Origin: Pseudanabaena mucicola FACHB-723
GTDB taxonomy: Bacteria > Cyanobacteriota > Cyanobacteriia > Pseudanabaenales > Pseudanabaenaceae
NCBI RefSeq assembly: GCF_014696385.1
Contig: NZ_JACJQB010000036.1
Span: 1-34,621, forward strand
Length of the DNA: 34,621 bases
Reading direction: 5' to 3'
Each line of letters opens with the position of its first letter. Within the stretch, counting starts at the first letter, position 1. Shown in pieces: positions 1 through 7,249 of this stretch. The translations under genes and the position numbers were made by a program. Under the pieces are notes generated by a model, which was not told where the DNA came from, ran no database searches, and was given only the letters and a program-made list of their open reading frames with translations.

Positions 1-53
1 AGAGGTTCAATAATCTCCCACTCTTTATCGCTTAGGCTACTGCTATATCCCAT
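1..53 (-). mobile_element. IS5-family transposase, N-terminal fragment running off the window
   Basis: Reading leftwards from an ATG at 53, the first 17-18 codons give MGYSSSLSDKEWEIIEPL. This is the typical opening of cyanobacterial IS5-family (DDE) transposases. The gene continues beyond position 1, so only the start is visible and I cannot tell whether it is intact. The left end of the element should lie a few tens of bases to the right of 53, which would place it next to or inside the neighbouring IS630-type remnant. The family call rests on recognition of a short but distinctive N-terminus. Confidence 0.7.
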
Positions 54-97
54 GTTTGATCCCTTTCATTACTCTTCCTAAGATACCAAATGGGTTC

Positions 98-253
98 TAT
101 AGTCCCCAGTTGAACTTGATTGAAATTTTGTGGCGTTTCATGAAGTATGAGTGGATTGAACTCAATGCATATGAATCTTGGGAAAGTTTAGTCTCTTATG
201 TTGAAAAAGTTCTTCGAGACTTTGGTTCAACTTATGTAATTAATTTTGCTTAG
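98..253 (+). pseudogene. IS630-family transposase, C-terminal remnant
   Basis: The frame ending at the TAG at 251-253 encodes YSPQLNLIEILWRFMKYEW followed by a stretch ending in YVINFA. This is the C-terminal end of IS630/Tc1-type DDE transposases, and the E in LNLIE is the expected last catalytic acid. An open frame runs back to 56, but family resemblance starts only near codon YSP at about 98. The two earlier catalytic aspartates and the N-terminal helix-turn-helix are absent. It is a dead remnant of roughly 50 codons. Its end abuts the stop codon of the opposite-strand DUF433 gene, so the insertion probably trimmed that gene's last codons. Confidence 0.75.
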
Positions 254-465
254 CTACTTACCTCCTCAGATCGCCAAGCTGCATAGGACAACGCCGCCAT
301 AATATCTTCTTTCTCTAAATAAGGATAAGCATTTAAAATCTCTTCAAACGAATGTCCAACTGCCAATAGTCCAACCAATGTACCAACAGTCACCCGCATT
401 CCACGAATGCAAGGCTTACCACCCATCACATCAGAATCAAAAGTAATTCGCGCTAAATGTCTCAT
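250..465 (-). CDS. DUF433-family antitoxin-like protein, fused at its 5' end to VapC codons
   Basis: Starting at the ATG at 465, the 71-residue product has the DUF433 pattern: ARITFDSDVMGGKPCIRG, then a predicted helix-turn-helix-like stretch with EEILNAYPYLEKEDI and ending ALSYAAWRSEEV. DUF433 proteins are generally small antitoxins next to PIN-like (DUF5615) toxins. No such toxin follows here, because the IS630 remnant begins at the stop codon. The last residues (SS) probably come from the inserted DNA. The same frame stays open upstream to an ATG at 519, which is the start codon of a VapC remnant. The protein may therefore be translated as an 89-residue VapC-DUF433 fusion. Confidence 0.75.
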   Translation of the reverse strand: MRHLARITFDSDVMGGKPCIRGMRVTVGTLVGLLAVGHSFEEILNAYPYLEKEDIMAALSYAAWRSEEVSS

Positions 466-519
466 TGGTTTTGCTGGCTCCGAAAGCGTATTAGTATCAA
501 GCAAATATTGAAGGATCAT
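463..519 (-). pseudogene. VapC PIN-domain toxin, first 19 codons only
   Basis: The ATG at 519 overlaps the TGA of the upstream antitoxin frame (ATGA arrangement), as is usual for vapBC pairs. The product begins MILQYLLDTNTLSEPAKPM, the conserved first strand of PIN toxins with the metal-binding Asp in LLDTN. After the ATG at 465 the sequence switches without a frame break into DUF433, so the remaining ~110 residues of the nuclease are deleted. The junction is a CCAATG that could belong to either partner, which suggests deletion at a short shared sequence. Confidence 0.75.
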
Positions 520-791
520 AGAATAATTTCCCTGCCCACACTGCGATCGCACAAATCCGCAAAATCCTCATTAGCAAACCTCACTCTCTCATTTTGGATA
601 GTCAATCTAAATTTTTGCAATCCTTTCCAGAAACCAGATTTTGGTTGACCTTCTTTGAGATTTTCAGATTCTTAGTTAACTTGGCGATCGCCCAACTCAA
701 ACGCCAAAAATTCAATAAATCGCAAGACTTGTTGCTGTTGCTCAGTTGGTAATTTCTGCATCTTACTCAAAGCATTTTCTAGCACCGTCAT
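516..791 (-). pseudogene. VapB-like (DUF2281-type) antitoxin with an internal stop codon
   Basis: From the ATG at 791 the frame encodes MTVLENALSKMQKLPTEQQQ, continues with a hydrophobic IEFLAFEL segment, and hits TAA at 674-672 after 39 codons. The same frame then stays open for 51 more codons, giving SGFWKGLQKFR and later FADLCDRSVGREIIL, and ends in a TGA that overlaps the vapC start. Both halves look like one DUF2281/VapB antitoxin of about 90 residues interrupted by a single nonsense codon. A strong ribosome site (AGGAGG, around 799-804 on the minus strand) remains, so a 39-residue N-terminal peptide may still be made. No frameshift is needed to join the halves. Confidence 0.75.
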
Positions 792-951
792 TCTTTGAAT
801 CCTCCTGCATACTTAATCTACTGATATTTTACAAGTTTTTTAGATAGGCGATCGCCTTGCGAATAATGACATTTAAATTTGCTCTTAGGATGCACTTAGA
901 GCATGATTAAGAAATAATAGCTCTATTGCCTGAGGATCTCCGAGGAAAAAT

Positions 952-2043
952 ATGAACTCTACCTACAAAGCATTTTGGCTAAAAGATGGCGATCTGGTGG
1001 TCATTGACCAAACCCAACTTCCTTTTCAGATCGTTACCAAGACCCTAAAAACTAGTGGCGATGCGACCCTTGCCATTCAAGATATGACTGTGCGAGGTGC
1101 AGGAGTAATTGGCAATGTTGCAGCATTTGGAGTATATCTAGCAGCAAGGGAAAGCAAAGGTGATTTGAGCAAAATTAAGCCCCTTGCTGCGGTTATTCGT
1201 GGCGCTCGTCCTACCGCCGTGAACTTGATGTGGGCAGTTGATCGCATGATTGCAGTATTAGAAAAAGCCAATATCCAAAAGCAAGACCTCGTAGAAGTTG
1301 CGCTCGCCGAAGCGATCGCAATAGCCGATGAAGACGTGGTGGGAACACGCAATATTGGCAAATTTGGTTGTGAACTAATTGCTGCGATCGCAAATAATAA
1401 ACCTCAAGGCAAACCAGTAAATATCCTCACCCACTGCAATGCAGGATGGTTAGCTATTGTCGATCGCGGCAGTGCCTTAGCACCAATCTATGAAGCCTTT
1501 GAGCAAGGCATCAATATTCATGTTTGGGTCGATGAAACCCGTCCTCGCAATCAAGGCGCAAATTTGACCGCTTGGGAATTGGCGCAAGCAAAGATTCCCC
1601 ACACATTGATCACCGACAATACAGGTGGGCTATTGATGCAATATGGCAAGGTCGATCTTTGCATTGTCGGAACCGATCGCGTTACCCTCAAAGGTGATGT
1701 TGCCAATAAGATCGGCACCTATCTCAAGGCTTTGGCTGCCTTTGATAATCAGGTTCCCTTTTATGTAGCGCTGCCCAGTTCTACCTTTGATATGCAAATC
1801 TCCGATGGTGTAAAGGAAATTGCGATCGAAACCCGCAGTCCTGATGAAGTGCTGTACATCCAAGGCTTACAAGATGATGGCAAGGTCGGAAAGATTAGAG
1901 TTGCCCCACTCGAAACCCCAGCGTTAAATTATGGGTTTGACATTACACCTGCCCGATTAGTCACAGGCTTAATCACTGAACGGGGGATTTGCGATGCAGC
2001 CGAAACTGCGATCGCAGGAATGTTTCTTGACCTGATTCCGTAG
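952..2043 (+). CDS. mtnA: S-methyl-5-thioribose-1-phosphate isomerase
   Basis: This cytosolic enzyme of the methionine salvage pathway isomerises 5-methylthioribose-1-phosphate to methylthioribulose-1-phosphate. The 363-residue length is normal for MtnA. Visible family motifs are RGAGVIG near residue 50, the catalytic cysteine in THCNAG (C162) and the catalytic aspartate in GTDRV (D242). These positions match the known catalytic Cys/Asp pair of bacterial MtnA enzymes, and NKIGTY follows shortly after. The start ATG at 952 is preceded by a GAGGAAAA ribosome-binding region. No other salvage gene is adjacent, so it appears to be transcribed alone, and a strong hairpin lies just past the stop. 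Confidence 0.95.
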   Translation: MNSTYKAFWLKDGDLVVIDQTQLPFQIVTKTLKTSGDATLAIQDMTVRGAGVIGNVAAFGVYLAARESKGDLSKIKPLAAVIRGARPTAVNLMWAVDRMIAVLEKANIQKQDLVEVALAEAIAIADEDVVGTRNIGKFGCELIAAIANNKPQGKPVNILTHCNAGWLAIVDRGSALAPIYEAFEQGINIHVWVDETRPRNQGANLTAWELAQAKIPHTLITDNTGGLLMQYGKVDLCIVGTDRVTLKGDVANKIGTYLKALAAFDNQVPFYVALPSSTFDMQISDGVKEIAIETRSPDEVLYIQGLQDDGKVGKIRVAPLETPALNYGFDITPARLVTGLITERGICDAAETAIAGMFLDLIP

Positions 2044-2048
2044 ACATC

Positions 2049-2085
2049 GCAATGTTCATTTTGCCTACGGCAAAATGAACATTGC
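2049..2085. terminator. Bidirectional hairpin between convergent genes
   Basis: A perfect 17-bp inverted repeat (2049-2065 with 2069-2085) is closed by a 3-base loop. It lies 5 bases after the mtnA stop and about 10 bases beyond the stop of the convergent gene at 2096. The position and symmetry fit a terminator serving both strands. There is no long T-run, so it may act as a 3'-end stabiliser instead. Confidence 0.7.
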
Positions 2086-2095
2086 AAAACTGGAA

Positions 2096-2320
2096 TTACA
2101 AAAGCTGAAAATCTTTAATTTCGATCACATCACCAATCATTGCCATTGTCATCACATCATCCCGAACTTTAGCTGTAACTTGGACTTTTAACCCTTCTTG
2201 CAAGATCGCTTCAGGGGCAGGTTGCCAAATCTCATACTGTTCATCGGTATCAGTTACCAACGCCCAAGTACCTGTTCCCATATCGATATATTCTATTTTA
2301 CCGTCAACTTGAATATCCAT
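2096..2320 (-). CDS. Small conserved cyanobacterial protein, possible OB-fold
   Basis: The 74-residue acidic protein begins MDIQVDGKIEYIDMGTGTWA. It has alternating beta-strand-like segments (KIEYIDMG, TWALVTD, KVQVTAKV, MTMAMIG, VIEIKDFQ), an all-beta pattern that suggests a small OB-like barrel. I recognise the general style of a conserved cyanobacterial hypothetical but cannot assign a function. It has no signal peptide, membrane segment or cysteine pair. It is convergent with mtnA and follows the subtilisin gene at 2395 in the same direction, across a gap of about 75 bases, so co-transcription with the protease is possible. Confidence 0.7.
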   Translation of the reverse strand: MDIQVDGKIEYIDMGTGTWALVTDTDEQYEIWQPAPEAILQEGLKVQVTAKVRDDVMTMAMIGDVIEIKDFQLL

Positions 2321-2394
2321 TATTTAGTTCCATTCACAATAAGAATCCAGAAATGGTATGTGACACTAAATACTAGATGTCACATGCCGTTGAG

Positions 2395-4197
2395 TTAAAT
2401 ACTAGAAGTCTCTGACTTGAGTGATAGATAGGCAAATCCAGCGCAAAGTAAGGAATTAACACTCAGAAATGCGATCGCAGGCAAACCTTCGCCAATCCAC
2501 ATCATTTGTGGTGCAAGCACAGCACTGGTGGCTAAACAAGCCGAAGTCCCAATCGCTGAGCCGATCGCAAACCATTTCCATTGAGGATGTCCTAATAGAA
2601 TTAGCAATAATCCTAGAGGTAATAGCACACTCGCCGTAATTGGATTAAGTGCATTGGTATTAGAAAAAGCATTACCTAGCTCTGGCAAAGAACTTCCTAC
2701 AATACGGAAGGGAATTTGGGTGAGGTCAAACACATAAAATCCGCGTAAAAAGAATAGTCCTGCACCACCAAAGAAAATTCCATTTGAGAATGCCCAATTC
2801 CAGCGAAATGGAAATTGTCGCGTGAGTAACCATGCCAATAAATAGGAACCAATCACCATGATCAGTTTGGGAATAATGGCGATCGCACCACCATCAACCC
2901 AAAAGCGCGGACTCAGATAGCCATTGTCCCGCGCCCATCGCAAGAAATCATCTACACCCAGTTGACCCGCCGAGGCAATTCGCACTGCTTCCGCCGCATT
3001 CAAGCGTCCAGCCCCAAAATAATTCAGCGTGTCGTCAGTGACCTTACTTGATGACTGTTGCAAAATTTGAATTACCTTCGCAGGATCTTTGACTCCCAAG
3101 GCTTCGATTAGCGCCACTACGCCCGACACATGGGGTGCTGCCATGCTCGTACCCTGAAAAGCTCGAAATACTGATTCCTTAGTTTTCGGATCAATTGTAT
3201 TCTGCAAGATACCACCTGTAGTATCGCCACCTTTGGCGATCGCACCACCGGGGGCTGACACATCGATACCCGCACCATAGTTAGAATAGGGGGCTTTGTC
3301 TCCCGTAGAGCCTGTGGCAGATACAGCAATTACTTTTGGATAACGGGCAGGATAAAAGGCGGCATTGCGATTGGAATTACCTGCGGCGGCCACAATCACC
3401 ACCCCTTTTTTATAGGCATAGTCAATCGCTTCCTGCATCAGCTTACTTTCACCGCCACCACCTAAGCTCATATTAATTACATTTGCGCCATTGTCTGCCG
3501 CGAAGATAATCGCTTCAGCAATATCAGAAATCGTGCCACCACCTGATGCGCCCAATACTTTGAGCGGCATAATACTGGCTTCGTAAGCGATTCCCGCCAC
3601 GCCAAAATTGTTGTTTGTGGACTGGGCAATTGTTCCCGCCACATGGGTTCCATGCCCATTGTCATCACTAGCATCTTCACGATCATTCACAAAGTCATAG
3701 CCCTTGACAAAATTAGTATTTTTCAGATCTTCAACTCGACTTACGCCCGTATCGATAACTGCGATCGTAATTCCCTTACCTTTAGTTTTTTGCCAAGCCT
3801 TCTCAATCTCGATCGCCTTTAAATTCCACTGTTCCTGATATCTGGGGTCGTTAGGAGTTGTGCCACCGATAAAATCCACTGAGTAAACATAATTTGCTTC
3901 CATATACTCAGTCAATTCTCGCAATTCTTCCAACTGTTTTAGCTTGTCGAGGACTTGAGCATCACCTTTGACGATGTAGAGTCGCTTAGATTTGGAAAAG
4001 GAACTATTAAATTTAGGTTCAATTCCATATTTAGCGGCAATCGTCTTCAGTTCGCGATCAACCTGCTCCGATGAAATATCATTACGGAAGTTCAACACCA
4101 TGGAGTCATAATTTCCTTGAACTGCCAATCCTTGATAGTTGGAAAGTGCCCAAAATAGACCCACAAAAAATAAGCATGAGAGCAGAAACTTTTTCAT
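2395..4197 (-). CDS. Subtilisin-like (S8) serine protease with C-terminal membrane domain
   Basis: A 600-residue secreted or membrane-anchored peptidase. Residues 1-25 form a signal peptide (KKFLLSCLFFVGLFWALS). Residues ~30-110 resemble an inhibitor-I9-like propeptide. The S8 catalytic domain follows, with the triad D149 (AVIDTG), H182 (NGHGTHVAG) and S351 (GTSMAAPH), and the oxyanion Asn N274 in AAAGNS. All catalytic residues are present, so it should be active. After about residue 430 the chain has four or more hydrophobic helices, which are not part of the standard subtilisin domain and would tether the enzyme to a membrane. It is convergent with mtnA across the small gene at 2096; a terminator hairpin lies upstream at 4302. 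Confidence 0.93.
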   Translation of the reverse strand: MKKFLLSCLFFVGLFWALSNYQGLAVQGNYDSMVLNFRNDISSEQVDRELKTIAAKYGIEPKFNSSFSKSKRLYIVKGDAQVLDKLKQLEELRELTEYMEANYVYSVDFIGGTTPNDPRYQEQWNLKAIEIEKAWQKTKGKGITIAVIDTGVSRVEDLKNTNFVKGYDFVNDREDASDDNGHGTHVAGTIAQSTNNNFGVAGIAYEASIMPLKVLGASGGGTISDIAEAIIFAADNGANVINMSLGGGGESKLMQEAIDYAYKKGVVIVAAAGNSNRNAAFYPARYPKVIAVSATGSTGDKAPYSNYGAGIDVSAPGGAIAKGGDTTGGILQNTIDPKTKESVFRAFQGTSMAAPHVSGVVALIEALGVKDPAKVIQILQQSSSKVTDDTLNYFGAGRLNAAEAVRIASAGQLGVDDFLRWARDNGYLSPRFWVDGGAIAIIPKLIMVIGSYLLAWLLTRQFPFRWNWAFSNGIFFGGAGLFFLRGFYVFDLTQIPFRIVGSSLPELGNAFSNTNALNPITASVLLPLGLLLILLGHPQWKWFAIGSAIGTSACLATSAVLAPQMMWIGEGLPAIAFLSVNSLLCAGFAYLSLKSETSSI

Positions 4198-4301
4198 AAA
4201 TCCAAGACTCTGATTTGCAGTCCTCAGTCAATATTTCTGATCATATAGCCAGTAATCTCTCCATTGTTGTGATGTAACACAAGTTTATTGGTGATCAATA
4301 G

Positions 4302-4336
4302 AGCTTAAGCCGACCGCTATGCGGTCGGCTTAAGCT
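4302..4336. terminator. Hairpin downstream of the Rieske gene
   Basis: A perfect 16-bp stem (4302-4317 with 4321-4336) with a TAT loop lies 14 bases past the stop of the minus-strand Rieske gene and upstream of the protease gene. GC-rich stem centre, no long T-tract. It most likely terminates the Rieske transcript. Confidence 0.65.
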
Positions 4337-4350
4337 TCTAGGCGTTAAAT

Positions 4351-4797
4351 TTATGCGTTAACTAATACTTGCCCATTTTCAATTTTGGCAGTGTAGCGCT
4401 GTAGTGGTTTGTCTGCTGGCCCCCGACGTACAGCTCCATCCGCACCAAACTGAGCATCATGACAGGGGCAAACAAAAGCTTTGTCAGCAGATGTCCATTT
4501 CACTGTACAGCCCTTGTGAGTACAGGTTGGATTCACTGCCAATAACTTGCTGGCATCCTGCGGATCGCGTACCACTGCAACTTTCTTGTCAGCAGACAGC
4601 AAACTACCATCTTTTTCCAATTGAGCGACTGTGCCAACTGGTTTAAAAGTTCCACTAGGAGCGGCGGCGACACTTTCAGGTGCAGTAGGTGCAGTGGTCG
4701 AAGTCGCGTCACTACAGCCCAGTAGCGAAGAAGGAAGTAGACTCGCTAGCCATCCTAAACCAAACCAAGAGAGCAATTTGCGGCGATTTAGATTCAT
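4351..4797 (-). CDS. Rieske [2Fe-2S] lipoprotein with twin-arginine-like signal
   Basis: A 148-residue single-domain Rieske protein. Cluster ligands are C92 and H94 in CTHKGC (box I) and C110 and H113 in CPCHDAQF (box II). C97 and C112 are placed to form the structural disulfide of high-potential, bc-type Rieske domains. The N-terminus has NRRKLL, a hydrophobic stretch and then LLGC at residue 28. This combines a Tat-like twin arginine with a lipobox, so I infer folded export followed by lipid anchoring. An Ala/Thr/Pro linker (30-50) joins signal and domain. It lacks the transmembrane helix of cytochrome b6f PetC and is probably a small periplasmic electron carrier. The redox partner is unknown, and no oxidase subunit is adjacent. 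Confidence 0.88.
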   Translation of the reverse strand: MNLNRRKLLSWFGLGWLASLLPSSLLGCSDATSTTAPTAPESVAAAPSGTFKPVGTVAQLEKDGSLLSADKKVAVVRDPQDASKLLAVNPTCTHKGCTVKWTSADKAFVCPCHDAQFGADGAVRRGPADKPLQRYTAKIENGQVLVNA

Positions 4798-4964
4798 ATG
4801 TTCCTCTATGCGTTAGCTAAAAATATTCGGGATCAATGCAACTTCAGGACAATCCCTAGTATAGCGATCGCAAAAAGAGGTATGCCACATAATTCAGCAT
4901 TCATGCTGTATACAAATGCTCCCTTTGATCGCTATACATAATTGATGTTTACTAAGGTTGACAT

Positions 4965-5492
4965 ATGTCCATGCAAACATTTTTAGGCAATGCCGATCAG
5001 TCACAGGGGGAAACTCAAGACCAAAGTCAGGACGGCTGGGATCAAGAAATTATCACCTGTCTAAAATTTGCGATTAACTCGCAGACAATTGGCTTGTTGG
5101 AAAGTGAATTTACGCAGGAAGTGCTAACGGTCAAGGCTGACCATGTGATGCCTGTACCCAATAAGCCATCCTGTATTCTTGGTATCATCAGTCGCCGTCG
5201 TCGCGTTTACTGGGCAGTTGACTTGGCAATGCTATTAGGGCTAAAACCCCTAGCCTCTCAATTAGAGCTTTATGAGGTTATTCTGACTTCTTGCCAAGAT
5301 CTTTCCATCGCCTTGATTGTGCCGAGCATTTTGGGGGTTGTCAAGATTTCTGCCAATAGAGTCGATCGTAATATTATTTCGCTACAATCAACACTAAGAC
5401 CATATCTCAAGGGGTACATTAATGAGGGGGAAGATGTGTTGTATTTACTAAAAGCTGAAAATATTTTGAGATCGACGCTCTTACATTCGTAG
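4965..5492 (+). CDS. CheW-domain protein (PixI-like)
   Basis: A 175-residue soluble adaptor with one CheW domain covering about residues 25-170. The most recognisable part is VMPVPNKPSCILGIISRRRR, then VYWAVDLAMLLGL, matching the cyanobacterial PixI/PilI-type pattern in which the usual WRGE is here RRRR. Proteins of this type link membrane sensors to CheA-like kinases that drive type IV pilus motility and phototaxis. No cheA, mcp or patA-type regulator is in the window. Its gene is followed after 62 bases by the double-ComFB gene on the same strand, so the two are likely co-transcribed. A perfect 15-base tandem duplication covers its stop codon. Confidence 0.85.
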   Translation: MSMQTFLGNADQSQGETQDQSQDGWDQEIITCLKFAINSQTIGLLESEFTQEVLTVKADHVMPVPNKPSCILGIISRRRRVYWAVDLAMLLGLKPLASQLELYEVILTSCQDLSIALIVPSILGVVKISANRVDRNIISLQSTLRPYLKGYINEGEDVLYLLKAENILRSTLLHS

Positions 5493-5506
5493 CTCTTACA
5501 TTCGTA
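5477..5506. repeat. 15-bp perfect tandem duplication across a stop codon
   Basis: The unit at 5477-5491 is repeated exactly at 5492-5506. The CheW stop (TAG, 5490-5492) falls at the junction. Because the unit is five codons long, read-through would add LLHS and meet a second in-frame stop. Confidence 0.9.
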
Positions 5507-5554
5507 AAAACACACTGGCACTATCAATCACTCAATAGCTATTTAGTTAGACTC

Positions 5555-6568
5555 ATGGAATCTTGCCGTAACGTTTTAGTTGAATTTGTCTACCGAGAAG
5601 TGAGTGCTCAGATTCAAAAGCTAGGCAGTGGAATTCGCAATCAATACATTATTGAAGAGGTGGTTGCCTATGCCCTAAATCGATTGCCGCCAATGTTTGT
5701 TTCGACAACGACAGATTGGCATCAAAAAAGACGTGAATGTTTGACGATGGGGGATGAAATTAACAAAGTGGTGCGCCAAGCTTTGTTAGGAGTGCGCCGC
5801 GATCCCCTACGAGAAGTTAGTCCCCTTGATGATATTGAACTAGCCAACGCACCCTACGCCCTGTTGCGATCGCAAAAACTGTTGGGTTGGTCAAAGCTAA
5901 AGTGGTCTGATTTGCCCAAAGCCCTAGAAAACGCTTTAGAAAATGCCTTAGCTAAAGGTCAAGCGCAACAAAATTTTAGTCAAGCATCGCCACAGTTTCA
6001 AAAATATAAATCTTGGGTCAACAAGAAAAGCTCTACCACGCAAGAATTTAATGAGCCTGCGTATAAATACAGCATTTTCAGTCCTGCACAGCAGCATGAA
6101 TATGCGACTTACTTACTGGAAGCTAATTACTTAGTTCATGCCCTAGAGCGTTTGGTGATTAGAATGGCACAGAACCGTGCTAAGAGTTTTAATGAAACGG
6201 AACTAAAATTTATTCGGCTTGAGGATGTATTAGCGCAGACGTTAAATCGATTGCCCTCTATGTATGCGACTTCGACCAAAGGTTTAGGACATCTACGTTA
6301 TTACGCACAGTTAAATATTGGTTCTGAGGTGGCAATCATCGTGCATGATGTGATGATTGCCACTCGTAACCGTTCCTATCAAAGAATAGATCCTTTGTTA
6401 TTTATGGATATTCGACGTGAGCGAGAGAGTGCCATTGAAGATGTCAGTCATTTATTGGGGCAAGAGGTAAATTGGCAAAACTTAGCAGAAGCGATCGCCA
6501 ATGCCTTAGAAAGCGCTCAAGCTGGCAAAGTCTGCTGGTTGCGATCGCAAAATAATGTCATGGCATAA
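5555..6568 (+). CDS. Protein with two ComFB domains
   Basis: The 337-residue protein has two copies of the ComFB fold (late competence protein family). Copy one, about residues 1-100, contains EEVVAYALNRLPP (NRLPP at 42-46). Copy two, about 190-300, contains LEDVLAQTLNRLPSMYATS (NRLP at 231-234). Stand-alone cyanobacterial ComFB proteins have been described as cyclic-di-GMP receptors affecting competence and piliation. Binding by this protein is inference. The ~90-residue linker is Ala/Gln/Lys-rich with ALENALENALAKG. It has no signal peptide or membrane helix. The position 62 bases behind a PixI-like CheW gene suggests a role in pilus-based motility or DNA uptake. Confidence 0.8.
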   Translation: MESCRNVLVEFVYREVSAQIQKLGSGIRNQYIIEEVVAYALNRLPPMFVSTTTDWHQKRRECLTMGDEINKVVRQALLGVRRDPLREVSPLDDIELANAPYALLRSQKLLGWSKLKWSDLPKALENALENALAKGQAQQNFSQASPQFQKYKSWVNKKSSTTQEFNEPAYKYSIFSPAQQHEYATYLLEANYLVHALERLVIRMAQNRAKSFNETELKFIRLEDVLAQTLNRLPSMYATSTKGLGHLRYYAQLNIGSEVAIIVHDVMIATRNRSYQRIDPLLFMDIRRERESAIEDVSHLLGQEVNWQNLAEAIANALESAQAGKVCWLRSQNNVMA

Positions 6569-6580
6569 AAAATGTCATAA

Positions 6581-6611
6581 AAGAGAGGGGCTGCATTGCA
6601 GCCCCTCTCTT
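6581..6611. terminator. Bidirectional terminator between ComFB gene and ftrC
   Basis: Perfect 15-bp inverted repeat (6581-6595 with 6597-6611), GC-rich in the middle (GAGGGGCTGC) and A/T-rich at both outer ends. It sits 12 bases after one stop and 14 bases after the convergent ftrC stop. Confidence 0.75.
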
Positions 6612-6625
6612 CAGATAAAGATTAT

Positions 6626-6991
6626 TTAAGCGTCGTAAACAATTTCCACGACTTCTAATTCTTGCTTAGTACCAACAAATGGACTATCTTCGGTCAGGAA
6701 TAGCATACAGTGGCACTCTTTGCGTTCACGCATGGGTACGCAAGGACAGTTCCAGTAGGTATCTTTGACTTCAGCTTCCTTATCTTCATAATAGCGACAA
6801 GGACAGAGCGGAGAACCTAACTCTTCTTTGTGCTTTGCTAAACCTTCAATCACCGCATTGGTCACACTAGGGTCGGCACAGAAGAAAGTGCCTGTGTTTT
6901 TTGCGTATTTTTCGGAAAACTTTCGCATTGCCTCAAAACTTTTGGAGGAAGCTTTATTTTTCCCACGATCTGACTCTGGGGTAAGGGACAT
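6626..6991 (-). CDS. ftrC: Ferredoxin:thioredoxin reductase, catalytic beta subunit
   Basis: This subunit carries the [4Fe-4S] cluster and redox disulfide that pass electrons from photosynthetically reduced ferredoxin to thioredoxin. The 121-residue chain shows the exact family spacing CPC (63-65), 16 residues, CPC (82-84), 8 residues, CHC (93-95), plus C38. CPCRYYEDK is a family signature. All ligands and redox cysteines are present. The variable alpha subunit (ftrV) is not adjacent, as is common in cyanobacteria. The gene appears monocistronic, with a terminator at its 3' end. Confidence 0.96.
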   Translation of the reverse strand: MSLTPESDRGKNKASSKSFEAMRKFSEKYAKNTGTFFCADPSVTNAVIEGLAKHKEELGSPLCPCRYYEDKEAEVKDTYWNCPCVPMRERKECHCMLFLTEDSPFVGTKQELEVVEIVYDA

Positions 6992-7249
6992 AAGCTAACA
7001 AGATTGCCAAGAAACTATTAGTTACTACCTATAGCATGAAACCGCTACTATACCTTACTTTTCGGGGCAAAGCCTCAAATTATTACTGTTTATTGATAGA
7101 TCTCAAAGCTGGCAAAACTGAGTTAGAAACACTACAACTTGCACCAATGCTGTGTTATTTGTCACTTTTTGTCTGAATAAACAAGAATTTTTGCTAAAGT
7201 AGAAACATAATAATTAATGCTTCGTCATTGATGCCGTATAGGTGAGTGT

